From Gracilibacter sp. BRH_c7a (GTDB lineage Bacteria; Bacillota; Desulfitobacteriia; Desulfitobacteriales; Syntrophobotulaceae), in assembly GCA_001516055.1 (NCBI GenBank), contig LOEZ01000074.1, forward strand, positions 1 to 40,838: a stretch of DNA of 40,838 nt. The letters are read 5' to 3'. The notes under the pieces are model-generated. The model did no database searches, was not told the DNA's origin, and was given only the letters and a program-made list of their open reading frames with translations. The first letter of the stretch is position 1. Every line of letters starts with the position of its first letter. This document shows, in pieces, positions 1 through 9,310 of this stretch. The position numbers and the translations under genes are program-made.

Positions 1-2
1 TT

Positions 3-632
3 ATCAAAGTGGTTCAGGATCGGGGAAGCCCGGAGCGTCGTTCTCTCGAACCCATCGTATCCGAGATATTAAGTGCCATTGTAGCTGAGGCGCACGAACA
101 CGACCTTCCCGTCATTGCACATTGGGGCACACTGGAAGATCTCAAGGATGTACTTACCGCTGGGGTCGACGGTCTGGAGCACCTCGAGGCTAGGGGCGCG
201 CTTGAAGGCTGGCCTGAGGAGATCCTTGAATTACTGGTGGAAAGAGCAATCCCACTCTCCCCAACCTTGACAGTCACAGACGTGGTCATTCCGCTCCAGG
301 TTCATCAGCAGCTTCGACAACGTCTTAAAGAGTTCCATGTCGCAGGTGGTCGAGTAGTAGTCGGAACCGATGCAGGCATGCCAGGTGTTTTCTTCGGGGC
401 GAGCGTTCACCGCGAGCTGGAACTATTAGTGGCAAGCGGGCTTACTCCGCAAGAGGCCCTCAAGGCAGCGACTAGCGAAGCAGCCAAGGCTCTTCGAATT
501 GATTATATTGGTGCCATTGTACCGGAACGTGCTGCAGACTTGGTAGTGGTAGATGGTAACCCAATCCAGGAGATACGTGACACACGGAATGTTGTTATGG
601 TTCTTCGAGATGGACGGATAACGCACAATTAA
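3..632 (+). CDS. Amidohydrolase family protein, C-terminal part (5' end outside window)
   Basis: The reading frame is open to the left window edge, so the GTG at 9 is probably internal. Visible are a histidine-containing strand (VIAHWG), a second segment ending GLEHLE, and the GTDAGMP motif with the aspartate typical of metal-dependent amidohydrolases of the imidazolonepropionase/prolidase type. The end (ERAADLVVVDGNP, then VVMVLRDGRI) is the usual C-terminal beta-sandwich of this superfamily. A hydrolase acting on a cyclic amide or peptide-like substrate is expected; the substrate cannot be told. The gene is visibly richer in G+C than everything after it, which may mean recent acquisition. 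It converges on the transporter gene, with about 25 bp between the stops. Confidence 0.85.
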   Translation: MKVVQDRGSPERRSLEPIVSEILSAIVAEAHEHDLPVIAHWGTLEDLKDVLTAGVDGLEHLEARGALEGWPEEILELLVERAIPLSPTLTVTDVVIPLQVHQQLRQRLKEFHVAGGRVVVGTDAGMPGVFFGASVHRELELLVASGLTPQEALKAATSEAAKALRIDYIGAIVPERAADLVVVDGNPIQEIRDTRNVVMVLRDGRITHN

Positions 633-657
633 CTTTTCGATGACAAAAATATCTTTC

Positions 658-2031
658 TCAACTAAACTTATCAATATACCCGAAGACCAGAACTACCAGA
701 ATAATTATTGGCAAGATATAAGTAAGATAAAACCTGGTTTTCTGCGAAACTTTAATTCCTGTACCGGCATTAGCTTCTCCGATAAAACTTTGCCATCCCC
801 AGCCATAACGGCTTACACAGAAAAGGACATAAATGAGAGAACCTATTAACAGGATATTATTGCTGACAATAAAATCTTCCAGATCCAGGATAACAGTCCC
901 TTCTCCCAAGGGAGCAAAATCGCTCCAGACATTAAAACCAAGCGCACATGGTATGGACAGGATAGTAATCGCAAAGAAATTGATAAGTGCCGCTTTCTTC
1001 CTGGACCAATTCCAAAGGTCAATCCCAAAGGCAATAATATTTTCGAATACCGCAATAACAGTAGACAAAGCCGCAAAGACCATAAAAATATAAAAGGCAA
1101 TGCCCCACAATTGCCCAACAGGCATAGAGTTAAAAATATTTGGCAAGGTAATAAACACCAGGCCGGGCCCGCTCCCGGGATTAACCCCGAAAGCAAAACA
1201 AGCAGGGAAAATGATAAAACCGGCCATAATAGCTACAAAAGTATCTAGGGCTGTAATGTTTATCCCCTCGCCCAATAAGCTGCGATTCTTGGCAAGATAA
1301 CTTCCAAATATAGCCATGCTGCCCATACCTATACTCAAGGTAAAAAAGGCTTGACCCATAGCCGCATAAATTATTGTCCAAAGACCATATTCAGCAATGC
1401 TATCCCAGTTGGGCAAAAGGTAAAAAGAAACTCCTTCCATAGCCTTAGGCAGAGTAAGAGCTCGGAGTACCAAAGCAATCATGATAACCAAAAGACTAGA
1501 CATCATAACCTTGGTAATCCTTTCGACCCCATTTCTTAGGCCCAGAGAACATACCGCAAAACCTAGAACACAAATAATAACCATATAAAATATACTTAAA
1601 CCGGCACTACCAACAAGACTTCCGAATACGGCCTCTACTTCTGCCGGAGTGGAACCAGCAAAATCTCCTCTTATCATAAAGAAGAGATAAGCCAACATCC
1701 AACCGGCAATAGTAGTATAAAACATCATCAATAAATAGTTGCCTGCCATAGCCAGCCATTTAAAGAGATGCCATTTGCTTCCCTCAGGTTGTAAAACATC
1801 GAAAGAAGCTGCGACACTTTTTTGACTGGCTCGCCCTACGGAAAACTCCATTACCATAATGGGTAAACCAAGGATTAAAAGAAACAAGATATAAATAAAT
1901 ACAAAAAGGCCCCCGCCGTAAAGACCTGTAATATAGGGGAAACGCCAAACATTACCCAAACCGATGGCACAGCCGGCCGAGATCAGAATAAACCCCAAGC
2001 GAGATGAAAATGATTCTCTTCCTTGTTGCAT
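658..2031 (-). CDS. Sodium:neurotransmitter symporter (NSS/SNF) family transporter
   Basis: A 457-residue membrane protein with about 11-12 hydrophobic segments. The N-terminus carries the family's first-helix signature (GCAIGLGNVWRFPY), whose unwound centre binds Na+ and substrate in LeuT-type transporters. GMGSMAIFGSYL and the later GSGPGLVFITLP also fit the family. The frame is open further upstream, but I chose the ATG at 2031: it has GGAGGT a few bases before it, and the protein then begins MQQGRESFSSRLGF as in relatives. The likely role is Na+-driven uptake of an amino acid or similar amine; the substrate is not predictable. Confidence 0.9.
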   Translation of the reverse strand: MQQGRESFSSRLGFILISAGCAIGLGNVWRFPYITGLYGGGLFVFIYILFLLILGLPIMVMEFSVGRASQKSVAASFDVLQPEGSKWHLFKWLAMAGNYLLMMFYTTIAGWMLAYLFFMIRGDFAGSTPAEVEAVFGSLVGSAGLSIFYMVIICVLGFAVCSLGLRNGVERITKVMMSSLLVIMIALVLRALTLPKAMEGVSFYLLPNWDSIAEYGLWTIIYAAMGQAFFTLSIGMGSMAIFGSYLAKNRSLLGEGINITALDTFVAIMAGFIIFPACFAFGVNPGSGPGLVFITLPNIFNSMPVGQLWGIAFYIFMVFAALSTVIAVFENIIAFGIDLWNWSRKKAALINFFAITILSIPCALGFNVWSDFAPLGEGTVILDLEDFIVSNNILLIGSLIYVLFCVSRYGWGWQSFIGEANAGTGIKVSQKTRFYLTYILPIIILVVLVFGYIDKFS

Positions 2032-2140
2032 AAATACCTCCGCTCCTAGTTCACAAATATCAAGAAACATAGGCTTAGTATGCGGCGTTTTAAGCATTCT
2101 TAACAGTACATTTATGATTAATTGTTTTAAAGCAAAGAAT

Positions 2141-2180
2141 AGAGGCCTACTCAAAATCAGTTTATTTTGAGTTGCCTCTA
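2141..2180. terminator. Long inverted repeat between nitroreductase and transporter genes
   Basis: AGAGGC-CT-ACTCAAAAT (2141-2157) pairs with ATTTTGAGTTGCCTCT (2164-2179) around a 6-base loop. On the minus strand it lies after the nitroreductase stop and about 110 bp before the transporter start, so it could end the former or act as a leader attenuator for the latter. A T-rich run follows on the plus strand; the minus-strand run (ATTCTTTGCTTT) is weaker. Confidence 0.5.
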
Positions 2181-2261
2181 TTTTTGTCTTATAGGAACAC
2201 ATTATTTAAAACATCAATTAACATCATCTAGATTCATTCAAAATCACTATAATCATCTAAA

Positions 2262-2783
2262 TCATTTATCTGTGTAACCGTCCCAACTTACAATTTCCGA
2301 AATACTTTTCCTGATCTTCTCTGGTTTCCCTTCTTCTAGCGGATATCCCAGTGGAACCAGAGAAATAACTTCTAAGTTTTTCGGCAAATCTAATAGTTCA
2401 TGACAACGTTGAGCATCAAAAGCACATACCCAGCATGTACCCAGTCCCAGGTCGACTGCAGCTAGCATTATATGATCAATACTAATCGCAAGATCAATAT
2501 CACAATAATCTTTGCCATCCTTCCTCTTCCATGACTGAGAATGGTCTCCGCATGCAACGATAATAACTGGTGCATTCTGCAGCCATTTTGCCGGATAGAC
2601 TTGGGCGACCTTACTTATTATATTCCTATCAGTAAGTATAATGAAATGCCACGGCTGATAATTTACAGCAGAAGGTGCAATTCTACCTGCTTCTAATATC
2701 TGAAGAATTTTTTCTTTCTCTACATCCATATCTTTAAACTTTCTAACGGAATGTCTTTTTTCGGCAATCTCACTAAAGCTCAT
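2262..2783 (-). CDS. Nitroreductase family protein (FMN-dependent)
   Basis: A 173-residue protein with the typical N-terminus (EKRHSVRKFKD), which holds the FMN phosphate-binding arginines. It also has the APSAVNYQPWHFIIL segment and a late GTCWVCAFD segment. Length and motifs fit the small NADH/FMN nitroreductases, which reduce nitro compounds, quinones or enones in the cytoplasm. GGAGGAATACA stands directly before the ATG. It diverges from the TetR gene, with a likely promoter at 2816-2844. The physiological substrate is unknown. Confidence 0.9.
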   Translation of the reverse strand: MSFSEIAEKRHSVRKFKDMDVEKEKILQILEAGRIAPSAVNYQPWHFIILTDRNIISKVAQVYPAKWLQNAPVIIVACGDHSQSWKRKDGKDYCDIDLAISIDHIMLAAVDLGLGTCWVCAFDAQRCHELLDLPKNLEVISLVPLGYPLEEGKPEKIRKSISEIVSWDGYTDK

Positions 2784-2815
2784 TGTATTCCTCCATTCCT
2801 ACATTTTTCCAGTGT

Positions 2816-2844
2816 ATAATAGCATATTATTCTCGAACATTCAA
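2816..2844 (-). promoter_or_regulatory. Predicted sigma-A promoter for the nitroreductase gene
   Basis: Minus-strand -35 TTGAAT (2844-2839), a 17-bp spacer, and -10 TATTAT (2821-2816), about 30 bp upstream of the ATG. Judged by eye against the vegetative consensus. Confidence 0.5.
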
Positions 2845-2886
2845 AAACGAGACAAGTTCTACTCATTATTTATTAATTTGTTCTCA

Positions 2887-2915
2887 TTGACTTAATTTAT
2901 TATACTAGGTATAAT
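2887..2915 (+). promoter_or_regulatory. Promoter with overlapping palindromic operator, tetR-rph-MFS operon
   Basis: -35 TTGACT (2887-2892), an exact 17-bp spacer, and -10 TATAAT (2910-2915). The palindrome ATTATAC-TAG-GTATAAT (2899-2915, 7-bp perfect arms) covers the -10 and half of the spacer. That is the position where a TetR-type repressor would block RNA polymerase, so autorepression by the next gene is inferred. Confidence 0.65.
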
Positions 2916-2972
2916 TTTATACGAAGTTCAATAATTTACACAGTATAAATAAATAAGGGGTATTAAAACGTT

Positions 2973-3566
2973 ATGAATCGCAGGGAACGAAAAAAAGAAG
3001 AAACAAAGGGAAACATTATTCGTAGTGCTGTGACTCTTTTCAGGGAAAAGGGTTTTCAAGAAACGTCCATGGAAGAAATCTCAGAAAAGGCTGATATATC
3101 CAAAGGTACACTGTACAATTACTTTCAAGACAAGGAATCTATCCTAATAGCCCATTTCCAGTCCTCTATCATAAATCACGGTTCGGAATTCAAAGCCAGT
3201 ATCAAGAATATCCCGGGAATAGAAAAAAGACTCAATTACTTGTTAGACTTTGCCTCTCAGATATTGGAGAATAACAAAGATTTAGCAACAATCTACCTTA
3301 GATTTCGGATGCAGTCATTTATGGACAGTAATCCTTTTGATAATCCACAAAGAAGTGGATTGGAAAACTTAGTGTTTGAAGTTATGAAAGAGGCGCAAGA
3401 AAACAAGGAAATCAAAGATGATATACCCGCATTAATCCTAGCCAGGAGTTTTCACTTTCTAATAAGAAGTTACTTAATTTCCAATATTTACCCCCAGGAA
3501 CAATTAGATATCAAAATATTGAAAGAGCAACTGATCGGATTGTTTCTTAATGGTGCAAAAATATGA
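2973..3566 (+). CDS. TetR/AcrR family transcriptional regulator
   Basis: A 197-residue protein with an N-terminal TetR helix-turn-helix at about residues 8-55 (IIRSAVTLFREKGF, then ISKGTLYNYFQDKESIL). The helical C-terminal half is variable and would bind the inducer. It is the first gene of a plus-strand operon, 19 bp before the phosphotransferase-like gene. The palindrome over its own promoter suggests that it represses itself and the two downstream genes until a drug-like ligand binds. Confidence 0.92.
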   Translation: MNRRERKKEETKGNIIRSAVTLFREKGFQETSMEEISEKADISKGTLYNYFQDKESILIAHFQSSIINHGSEFKASIKNIPGIEKRLNYLLDFASQILENNKDLATIYLRFRMQSFMDSNPFDNPQRSGLENLVFEVMKEAQENKEIKDDIPALILARSFHFLIRSYLISNIYPQEQLDIKILKEQLIGLFLNGAKI

Positions 3567-3585
3567 TTACTGAGGAGGTATTTAG

Positions 3586-6315
3586 ATGAAAAATAACTAC
3601 ACCTTATTCTTTAATGAAATTGACCGGAAAGATATATCGTTGGTAGGTGGCAAAGGAGCTAATCTTGGCGAAATGACCAAGGCAGGATTCCCTGTTCCCA
3701 ATGGATTTTGCGTGACAACAGCAAGTTATAAGGAATTTATTAACCACAACAATCTCTCCGATTTCATATCCCAGGCCATCAAGGACGCCAGCCTTGACAA
3801 CATAAGTCAGGTAGGTGGAGAAATTAGGGGGAAGTTACAACAATCGGAGATGCCGAGACAAGTAGTCCAAGTTATTCTAGACGCAGTTCATAAAGTCGGT
3901 GACGATAATTACTATGCCGTAAGATCCAGTGCCACCGCCGAAGACTTAGCTTTTGCCTCCTTTGCCGGCCAACAGGATACTTATCTCAATATCCAAGGAG
4001 AACAAGCCCTCCTGGACTCTATCAGAAATTGCTGGGCTTCGTTGTTTACAGATAGAGCCATACTTTATAGGATTCAAAATAATATAGCCCATGAGATGGT
4101 TCAGATGTCTGTAATAGTCCAGAAAATGGTACTGCCAGAGGTATCTGGTATTATGTTTACAGCTGACCCCGTATCAGGTCATAGAGGGATTATTTCTATA
4201 GATGCCAGTTATGGCTTGGGGGAAGCATTAGTCTCCGGTCTTGTATCTCCGGACATTTATAAATTCCGGAAGAGCAGCAAGCAGATTGACAGCAAAACAA
4301 TAGCGAAAAAGAAGATTGCGATTATGCCGGTTGAAGGCGGAGGTACCCATAAGGTAGAGATAAGCGGTGAAAAGACGGTAAGTCAGGTAATGAGCGACTC
4401 TCAGATAAGAAGTCTTGCAGAGCTTGGCATGAGAATAGAAAAGCACTATGGTTGTCCGCAGGATATCGAGTGGTGCCTATCTGAAGGTAACTCTAGTTGG
4501 GGACATTCGTCCGAACATTTCCCCGTCCCTGATGAAGATTTCTCCGGAGAAGGGCACCCCCTCTCTATTAGTATTGTTCAGAGCCGGCCCATTACTTCCC
4601 TGTTCCCCCTGCCTCAACCGATTCCTCAAGATGATGCTTTGCATGCCTATGCTTCCTTTAATCATTTTCAGGTTATGACAGATCCTATTTCTCCTCTTGG
4701 CATAGATATGCTCAGGCTTATACTTTCCTTTGATAAAGATGTCCGAAGTACCGAGGAATATAGGTTTTTACCGTCTTCAGCAGGCAGAATCTATATGGAT
4801 TTAAGCGAGCTTTTACACAATAAAAAAATTAGAAAAGGTTTGCCTGCCTTCATCAAAAATGCAGATGCACTATTATCATCATCTTTAGTAGAGCTGGTTA
4901 ATAGACCAGACTTTGAGCAGCGTATCAAAAAGAATAAAAGAACCACCAAAGCGTTAAGAAAATACCTGCAACCCATTGTCTTCAATATGATAAAAAACGT
5001 GACTTATAGGAAGCCCGAAGGCACAACTGAATTTATGAACAGTTATATCCAACAGCGTTTAAAAAAAGCCGTTGAAGATGTCAATAAGGCCCCACAAGGA
5101 ATAGAAAAACTGGAAGCTATCTATAAGTCCGCCAGTTTCTATAATGATTTCCCCCATCTTCTTCCCAAGCTAGGTCCTGGGATAATAAGCTTTAAAGTGC
5201 TTGAAGGGATGGAGCAGAAACTGCTGGGAACACGAAAGTATGTTGATCTCATCGTTAAAGGTTTAGAAGGAAATATCACCACTGAAATGGGACTTCTCGT
5301 TGGAGATTTGGCTGATATGGTCAGGAAGGCACCCGATTTAGTGAAAGAGTTTGAAAATGAGGACTACAATTCTTTAATAGTAAGAATCAGCGAGCTCACA
5401 GATAATGAAGATTTTAAACAGAAGTTTAGGGCCTTTATGGATATATATGATATGAGGGCTGCCGGCGAAATAGATATGGCCAAAGACAGATGGGTAGAAA
5501 ATCCCGAGCCCCTGGCAAAATCAATTATGGCGACTGTTAGAACCGCTGAAGAAGGTGTACACAGGAAAGAGTATAGAGAAACTATCGAACGAGCGAAAAG
5601 AGCATCGGAAGAACTAGTGTTAGAAGTAGAAGCTAGACATGGGAAAATAAAGGCTAAGATAATCAAGAGATTCGTAAGACTCTTGCGAAACTACCTGCCT
5701 GCACGAGAGCATCCAAAGTATCTTATCATGAAGCTTATCCTCATCTTCAAGCGAGCTTTTCTAGAAGAGGCTAAGATATTAGTTCATAAAGGTCATCTTA
5801 ATGAAGAAAAAGATGTATTCTATGTAAACTTTTGGGAGTTATATCAAGCCATCCAAAACGATGAAAGCCTTATTGAGCTTGTTATACGAAGGAAAGAAGA
5901 ATACCAATACTTCAAAAAACTGAGTGCTCCCCGTGTTCTGACAAGTGAAGGTGAAGAAATAAAAACAAGCTATAATAGAGAGAATCTTCCTGAGGGGGCA
6001 ATTGCAGGTATGCCTGTATCTTCCGGTGTTATCGAAGGAATAGCAAAAGTAATTACGGATCCCTCCAAGGCCTCCTTGAACAAGGGTGAGATCTTGGTAG
6101 CACCATTTACAGATCCTGGTTGGACACCACTTTTTATCAATGCCTCAGGACTGGTCATGGAAGTGGGTGGTCTTCTTACTCACGGAACTGTCGTTGCCAG
6201 AGAATACGGGATACCGGCGGTTGTCGGAATCACCGACGCCACCAAAATTATTAAGACAGGTCAGAAAATCAAGGTAGATGGGGATTTAGGATTTGTCTCG
6301 GTGATTGAAGAATAG
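3586..6315 (+). CDS. Rifampicin-phosphotransferase-like (PEP-synthase-related) enzyme
   Basis: A 909-residue protein in three parts. The N-terminal ATP-binding part has GGKGANLGEMTKAGFPVP, AVRSSATAEDL...SFAGQQD and QDIEW...VQSRPI. A long helical middle begins near residue 355 with FNHFQVMTDPISPLG. The C-terminal swivelling phosphohistidine domain has GGLLTHGTVVAREYGIPAVVG, with the catalytic His at residue 866. It lacks the C-terminal TIM barrel of PEP synthase and PPDK. This layout and length match rifampicin phosphotransferase (Rph), which moves the beta-phosphate of ATP onto the antibiotic through the histidine. A clean RBS precedes the ATG. The neighbouring TetR regulator and MFS exporter support a detoxification role. 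The actual substrate is uncertain, because many family members have none known. Confidence 0.75.
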   Translation: MKNNYTLFFNEIDRKDISLVGGKGANLGEMTKAGFPVPNGFCVTTASYKEFINHNNLSDFISQAIKDASLDNISQVGGEIRGKLQQSEMPRQVVQVILDAVHKVGDDNYYAVRSSATAEDLAFASFAGQQDTYLNIQGEQALLDSIRNCWASLFTDRAILYRIQNNIAHEMVQMSVIVQKMVLPEVSGIMFTADPVSGHRGIISIDASYGLGEALVSGLVSPDIYKFRKSSKQIDSKTIAKKKIAIMPVEGGGTHKVEISGEKTVSQVMSDSQIRSLAELGMRIEKHYGCPQDIEWCLSEGNSSWGHSSEHFPVPDEDFSGEGHPLSISIVQSRPITSLFPLPQPIPQDDALHAYASFNHFQVMTDPISPLGIDMLRLILSFDKDVRSTEEYRFLPSSAGRIYMDLSELLHNKKIRKGLPAFIKNADALLSSSLVELVNRPDFEQRIKKNKRTTKALRKYLQPIVFNMIKNVTYRKPEGTTEFMNSYIQQRLKKAVEDVNKAPQGIEKLEAIYKSASFYNDFPHLLPKLGPGIISFKVLEGMEQKLLGTRKYVDLIVKGLEGNITTEMGLLVGDLADMVRKAPDLVKEFENEDYNSLIVRISELTDNEDFKQKFRAFMDIYDMRAAGEIDMAKDRWVENPEPLAKSIMATVRTAEEGVHRKEYRETIERAKRASEELVLEVEARHGKIKAKIIKRFVRLLRNYLPAREHPKYLIMKLILIFKRAFLEEAKILVHKGHLNEEKDVFYVNFWELYQAIQNDESLIELVIRRKEEYQYFKKLSAPRVLTSEGEEIKTSYNRENLPEGAIAGMPVSSGVIEGIAKVITDPSKASLNKGEILVAPFTDPGWTPLFINASGLVMEVGGLLTHGTVVAREYGIPAVVGITDATKIIKTGQKIKVDGDLGFVSVIEE

Positions 6316-6327
6316 GCGGTGATTCCT

Positions 6328-7653
6328 ATGCTTCGCTTCGCAGGCTTACTCTTAGGAATGTTTGCCATTGGTGTAATGCAGCTCATCCTAGCTACCGCCC
6401 TCCCCTTCATCGTCACTGAAATAGGAGGTAGCAACTTATATGGCTGGGTTTTCTCAAGTTACATGCTGGCATCACTTGCTACAATCCCTTTGTTTTCTAA
6501 ACTGGCCGATATCTATGGAAAAAGAAGATTCTATATTCTTGGCATAAGTATATTTGCCTTAGGAAGCTTATATGGAGGACTTGCTCCCGATATGACTCAC
6601 TTGATTACCGCAAGGGTGTTTCAAGGTTTGGGAGCAGGGATTATTACCCCCGTTGCTATGTCCATGGTTGGCGAAATGTTCCCGGCCGAAAAAAGAGGAA
6701 ATATGATAGGAGTTTTTGCTTTCGTTCAGCTTCTGGCAAACCTTCTCAGCCCACCCTTAGGCAGTATAATTACCAAGCAGTTGGGATGGTATTGGATATT
6801 CTTTCTCAACTTGGGATTGGTAGTTATCTCAGCACTATTGGTTGTCTTAGGAGGTAAACCTCAAGAAATCAAGTCCTCAATGAAACCGTCCGAGATAGAT
6901 ATTGCTGGTGGTCTGATCTTTGGCGGCTTCTGTGTACTGGCTGTAAGTTTCTCCAACATTGTAAGCAAGCAAAGCTATTGGGATATATCAGGGTTGTTGT
7001 TTCTCGTGGCCGTCATCATTACTGCAATCGCCCTCGTAATTATTGAGAAACGCCACAAGAATCCCGTCATTAAAATCGCGTTCCTTAAAAACAACATTAT
7101 TAGAAGCTCTATCATCAGTTCAATTCTGGCTGGTGCGATTATGTATGGACTCGTTACCGTCCTCCCTTTGTATGGGCTTATCCTTAGCCAACAGGGTTAT
7201 AATCTTGATGAAAGTAAGATTCTTCTTCTATTCATGGTTGGTATCACGGCAGGTCTTCTAACTGGCAGTCGAATTGTTGGTAAGGTTAAATTTAGACATT
7301 TACCAAGGTATCTCTGGATTGTGATATTATCAAGCTCGATTCTTATGATGTACTCCGTCAATATAGGGAATCTGGTGGTATTTAGTTTATTTAATATAAT
7401 TATAGGATTATGTACCGGTGGGATTATGGCAACCTTCCTCATTAATTCTCAGAATGCCATCAGTAACGAAGATCGAACCGTGCTTAGTGGTCTTATCCAA
7501 CTAGGCAGATACTTCGGTGCGTCTATTGGGGTTACCTTATTTGCGGGCATGTTACCCGAGGTTAGTCTAATCAACGAACTAGGGGAGTTCATGGGAGCTT
7601 TTGGGTTACTTATTGCTTTATGTGTAATCGGATTGATAAATGAAATAATGTGA
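6328..7653 (+). CDS. MFS multidrug-type exporter (DHA2-like)
   Basis: A 441-residue protein with 12 or more hydrophobic helices. It has the MFS loop motif A (KLADIYGKRRFY), the drug/H+ antiporter motif C region (VAMSMVGEMFPAEKRG nearby) and a GLGAGIITPVAM stretch. A GTG at 6319 is possible, but the ATG at 6328 has AGGCGGTG at good spacing and is preferred. It follows the Rph-like gene by about 12 bp, so the two are co-transcribed. Expected role: proton-driven export of a toxic compound from the inner membrane, complementing modification by the upstream enzyme. Confidence 0.88.
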   Translation: MLRFAGLLLGMFAIGVMQLILATALPFIVTEIGGSNLYGWVFSSYMLASLATIPLFSKLADIYGKRRFYILGISIFALGSLYGGLAPDMTHLITARVFQGLGAGIITPVAMSMVGEMFPAEKRGNMIGVFAFVQLLANLLSPPLGSIITKQLGWYWIFFLNLGLVVISALLVVLGGKPQEIKSSMKPSEIDIAGGLIFGGFCVLAVSFSNIVSKQSYWDISGLLFLVAVIITAIALVIIEKRHKNPVIKIAFLKNNIIRSSIISSILAGAIMYGLVTVLPLYGLILSQQGYNLDESKILLLFMVGITAGLLTGSRIVGKVKFRHLPRYLWIVILSSSILMMYSVNIGNLVVFSLFNIIIGLCTGGIMATFLINSQNAISNEDRTVLSGLIQLGRYFGASIGVTLFAGMLPEVSLINELGEFMGAFGLLIALCVIGLINEIM

Positions 7654-7663
7654 GTAAGTATAA

Positions 7664-8050
7664 TTACGGTTTTAATACTTCATCCCATCTTGTCAACTCT
7701 TCATGGTTTCCACCAACATCTTTAATTATTATGTGTTCAAACTTAAGCAGCTTTTCTCTGGTTTTTTTTGCCATGTTTAGTGCGTCCTTATTTTTCGAGG
7801 TAGATGTTCCTCTTACCATCTCATACAATGCACCATCATTTACAATAATAACTATCTCTTTATCCATATAATTTTCTAATTCCGTCAAGAGTGTCATTAA
7901 TGCGACTTGTCCTACTATTGCTGGTTTCTTGTATTCCATCATGATAGATTTTTTGGATAATAGCTCATTATCCTCAAAGATTGAATATCTAACTTCTATG
8001 CTCTCCCCCTCATATAGGGATGGGATCCCTGCTAAATAAGCTTTAATCAT
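7664..8050 (-). CDS. Small unknown protein with RNase H-like pattern
   Basis: A 128-residue protein. I use the ATG at 8050 because GGAGGTATACTA precedes it; the frame extends further upstream without an RBS. The pattern is strands and helices ending in KEIVIIVNDGALYEMVRG and IIIKDVGGNHEELTRWDEVLK. This resembles the fourth strand/helix and C-terminal helix of RNase H-fold 'reverse-transcriptase-like' proteins, but the usual catalytic acidic residues are not evident. It lies 40 bp downstream of the metallophosphoesterase gene on the same strand, and converges on the MFS gene. Function unknown. Confidence 0.6.
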   Translation of the reverse strand: MIKAYLAGIPSLYEGESIEVRYSIFEDNELLSKKSIMMEYKKPAIVGQVALMTLLTELENYMDKEIVIIVNDGALYEMVRGTSTSKNKDALNMAKKTREKLLKFEHIIIKDVGGNHEELTRWDEVLKP

Positions 8051-8090
8051 TAGTATACCTCCTACGTCTCGGTATTTTATATCAATAAAA

Positions 8091-9248
8091 TTATTCACTA
8101 TCATGCTTATCAAAATTCACAATAATATGAACCACTTCAGATGAAGTCCCTATTCGGATAGGAGGGCCCCATGTAGCTGCCCCACTCGTCACAATGACCT
8201 GTAAGCCTCCTGTTTTCAGATAGCCATAATCATTTTTATATATTCTTCTTGTAATTAGATTAAATGGGGAGAATTGTCCTTTGTGGGTATGCCCGGATAG
8301 TTGCAGATCTACTCCGGTACTCTTTGCTTCTTCTAAGTCTATGGGCTGATGATCCAGCATAATAACGGGTAGTTCTAGATCCATATCCTGCATCAGTTCT
8401 TTTAATGTCTTTCGTTCTTTTCCTGTGACCGTTTTAGAGGACTTGTCTTCTCGTACAATTAAGTAAAAGCTTTCTGCCACTTTAATATACGCATCCCGAA
8501 GCACAGACATCCCGGCTTGCTCAAGTTGATCAGTTATAACTCCAAGTTCTTTCTGAAAGTATTCATGGTTTCCAAAAGATGCATACATCCCATATCTGCT
8601 TGTAATCTTTTTGAAATCATTTGAGATTCCGGATTTCCCGAAGAGATTTATGTCATCCGTTATGTCACCGGCGACCAAGACAATGTCAGGCTTTAAATAG
8701 TTTATCGCATCAATAATCTTCTTATGTCTGTCATCATTTATAGTGCCAAGATGGGTATCAGATATCAGCGCGATATGAAGTTTACTTAACCCTCCAGCTT
8801 GTTTGGAAATATGTATATCATAAGGCGTTACTTTTATTTGTCTTGCGTTCCACGTCCCATAAATCATTAAAATTAAAAGCAAAGTAATAACAACCAACCC
8901 CATAATAAATGGGAAATCAGGGTTATTCTTTATTGCTTGAGGCAAAAAACTGACCCAGCTATCTAAAATTCGTATAAGGTCAACCACAACAAGAATCATA
9001 ATGATATAGGCCATAGCAGCAAGCCAATAGGAACCGACAAGGTACAACCTACTCCGAATAACATCCGGTAAAAACTTAGTTCTTACAAGACCGACAACAC
9101 TCACTAGTACTAAAATAGCAAAAACAATCCAGTACACTTTTATATCAAGAAATGATATTCTGCTCCCAAACATTTGCCATCCCCGAAGACCGACATAATA
9201 GTTTAGTCCTCCAAATACAAACATAAAGCTAATAACAAAAAAGTACAA
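8091..9248 (-). CDS. Membrane-anchored metallophosphoesterase (YkuE-like)
   Basis: A 385-residue protein. The first ~140 residues form four hydrophobic helices. The rest is a calcineurin-like phosphoesterase with all metal motifs: SDTHLG, VAGDITDD, GNHEY, the MLDHQP histidine and GHTHKGQ. The start is a TTG with GAGGAGAATATCACT before it. Such proteins hydrolyse phosphodiester or pyrophosphate bonds on envelope lipids or related substrates; no specific substrate can be read here. It is probably co-transcribed with the 7664-8050 gene. Confidence 0.9.
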   Translation of the reverse strand: MYFFVISFMFVFGGLNYYVGLRGWQMFGSRISFLDIKVYWIVFAILVLVSVVGLVRTKFLPDVIRSRLYLVGSYWLAAMAYIIMILVVVDLIRILDSWVSFLPQAIKNNPDFPFIMGLVVITLLLILMIYGTWNARQIKVTPYDIHISKQAGGLSKLHIALISDTHLGTINDDRHKKIIDAINYLKPDIVLVAGDITDDINLFGKSGISNDFKKITSRYGMYASFGNHEYFQKELGVITDQLEQAGMSVLRDAYIKVAESFYLIVREDKSSKTVTGKERKTLKELMQDMDLELPVIMLDHQPIDLEEAKSTGVDLQLSGHTHKGQFSPFNLITRRIYKNDYGYLKTGGLQVIVTSGAATWGPPIRIGTSSEVVHIIVNFDKHDSE

Positions 9249-9310
9249 AGTGATATTCTCCTCTATTAATCATGCACTTAGTAAGTGCTCTTATCTTATC
9301 TTATCTATTT

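Noticed and set aside
3586-6315. PEP synthase or pyruvate phosphate dikinase
   Set aside because: The N-terminal ATP domain and phosphohistidine domain are present, but the C-terminal PEP/pyruvate-binding TIM barrel is missing and the histidine domain is at the very end.
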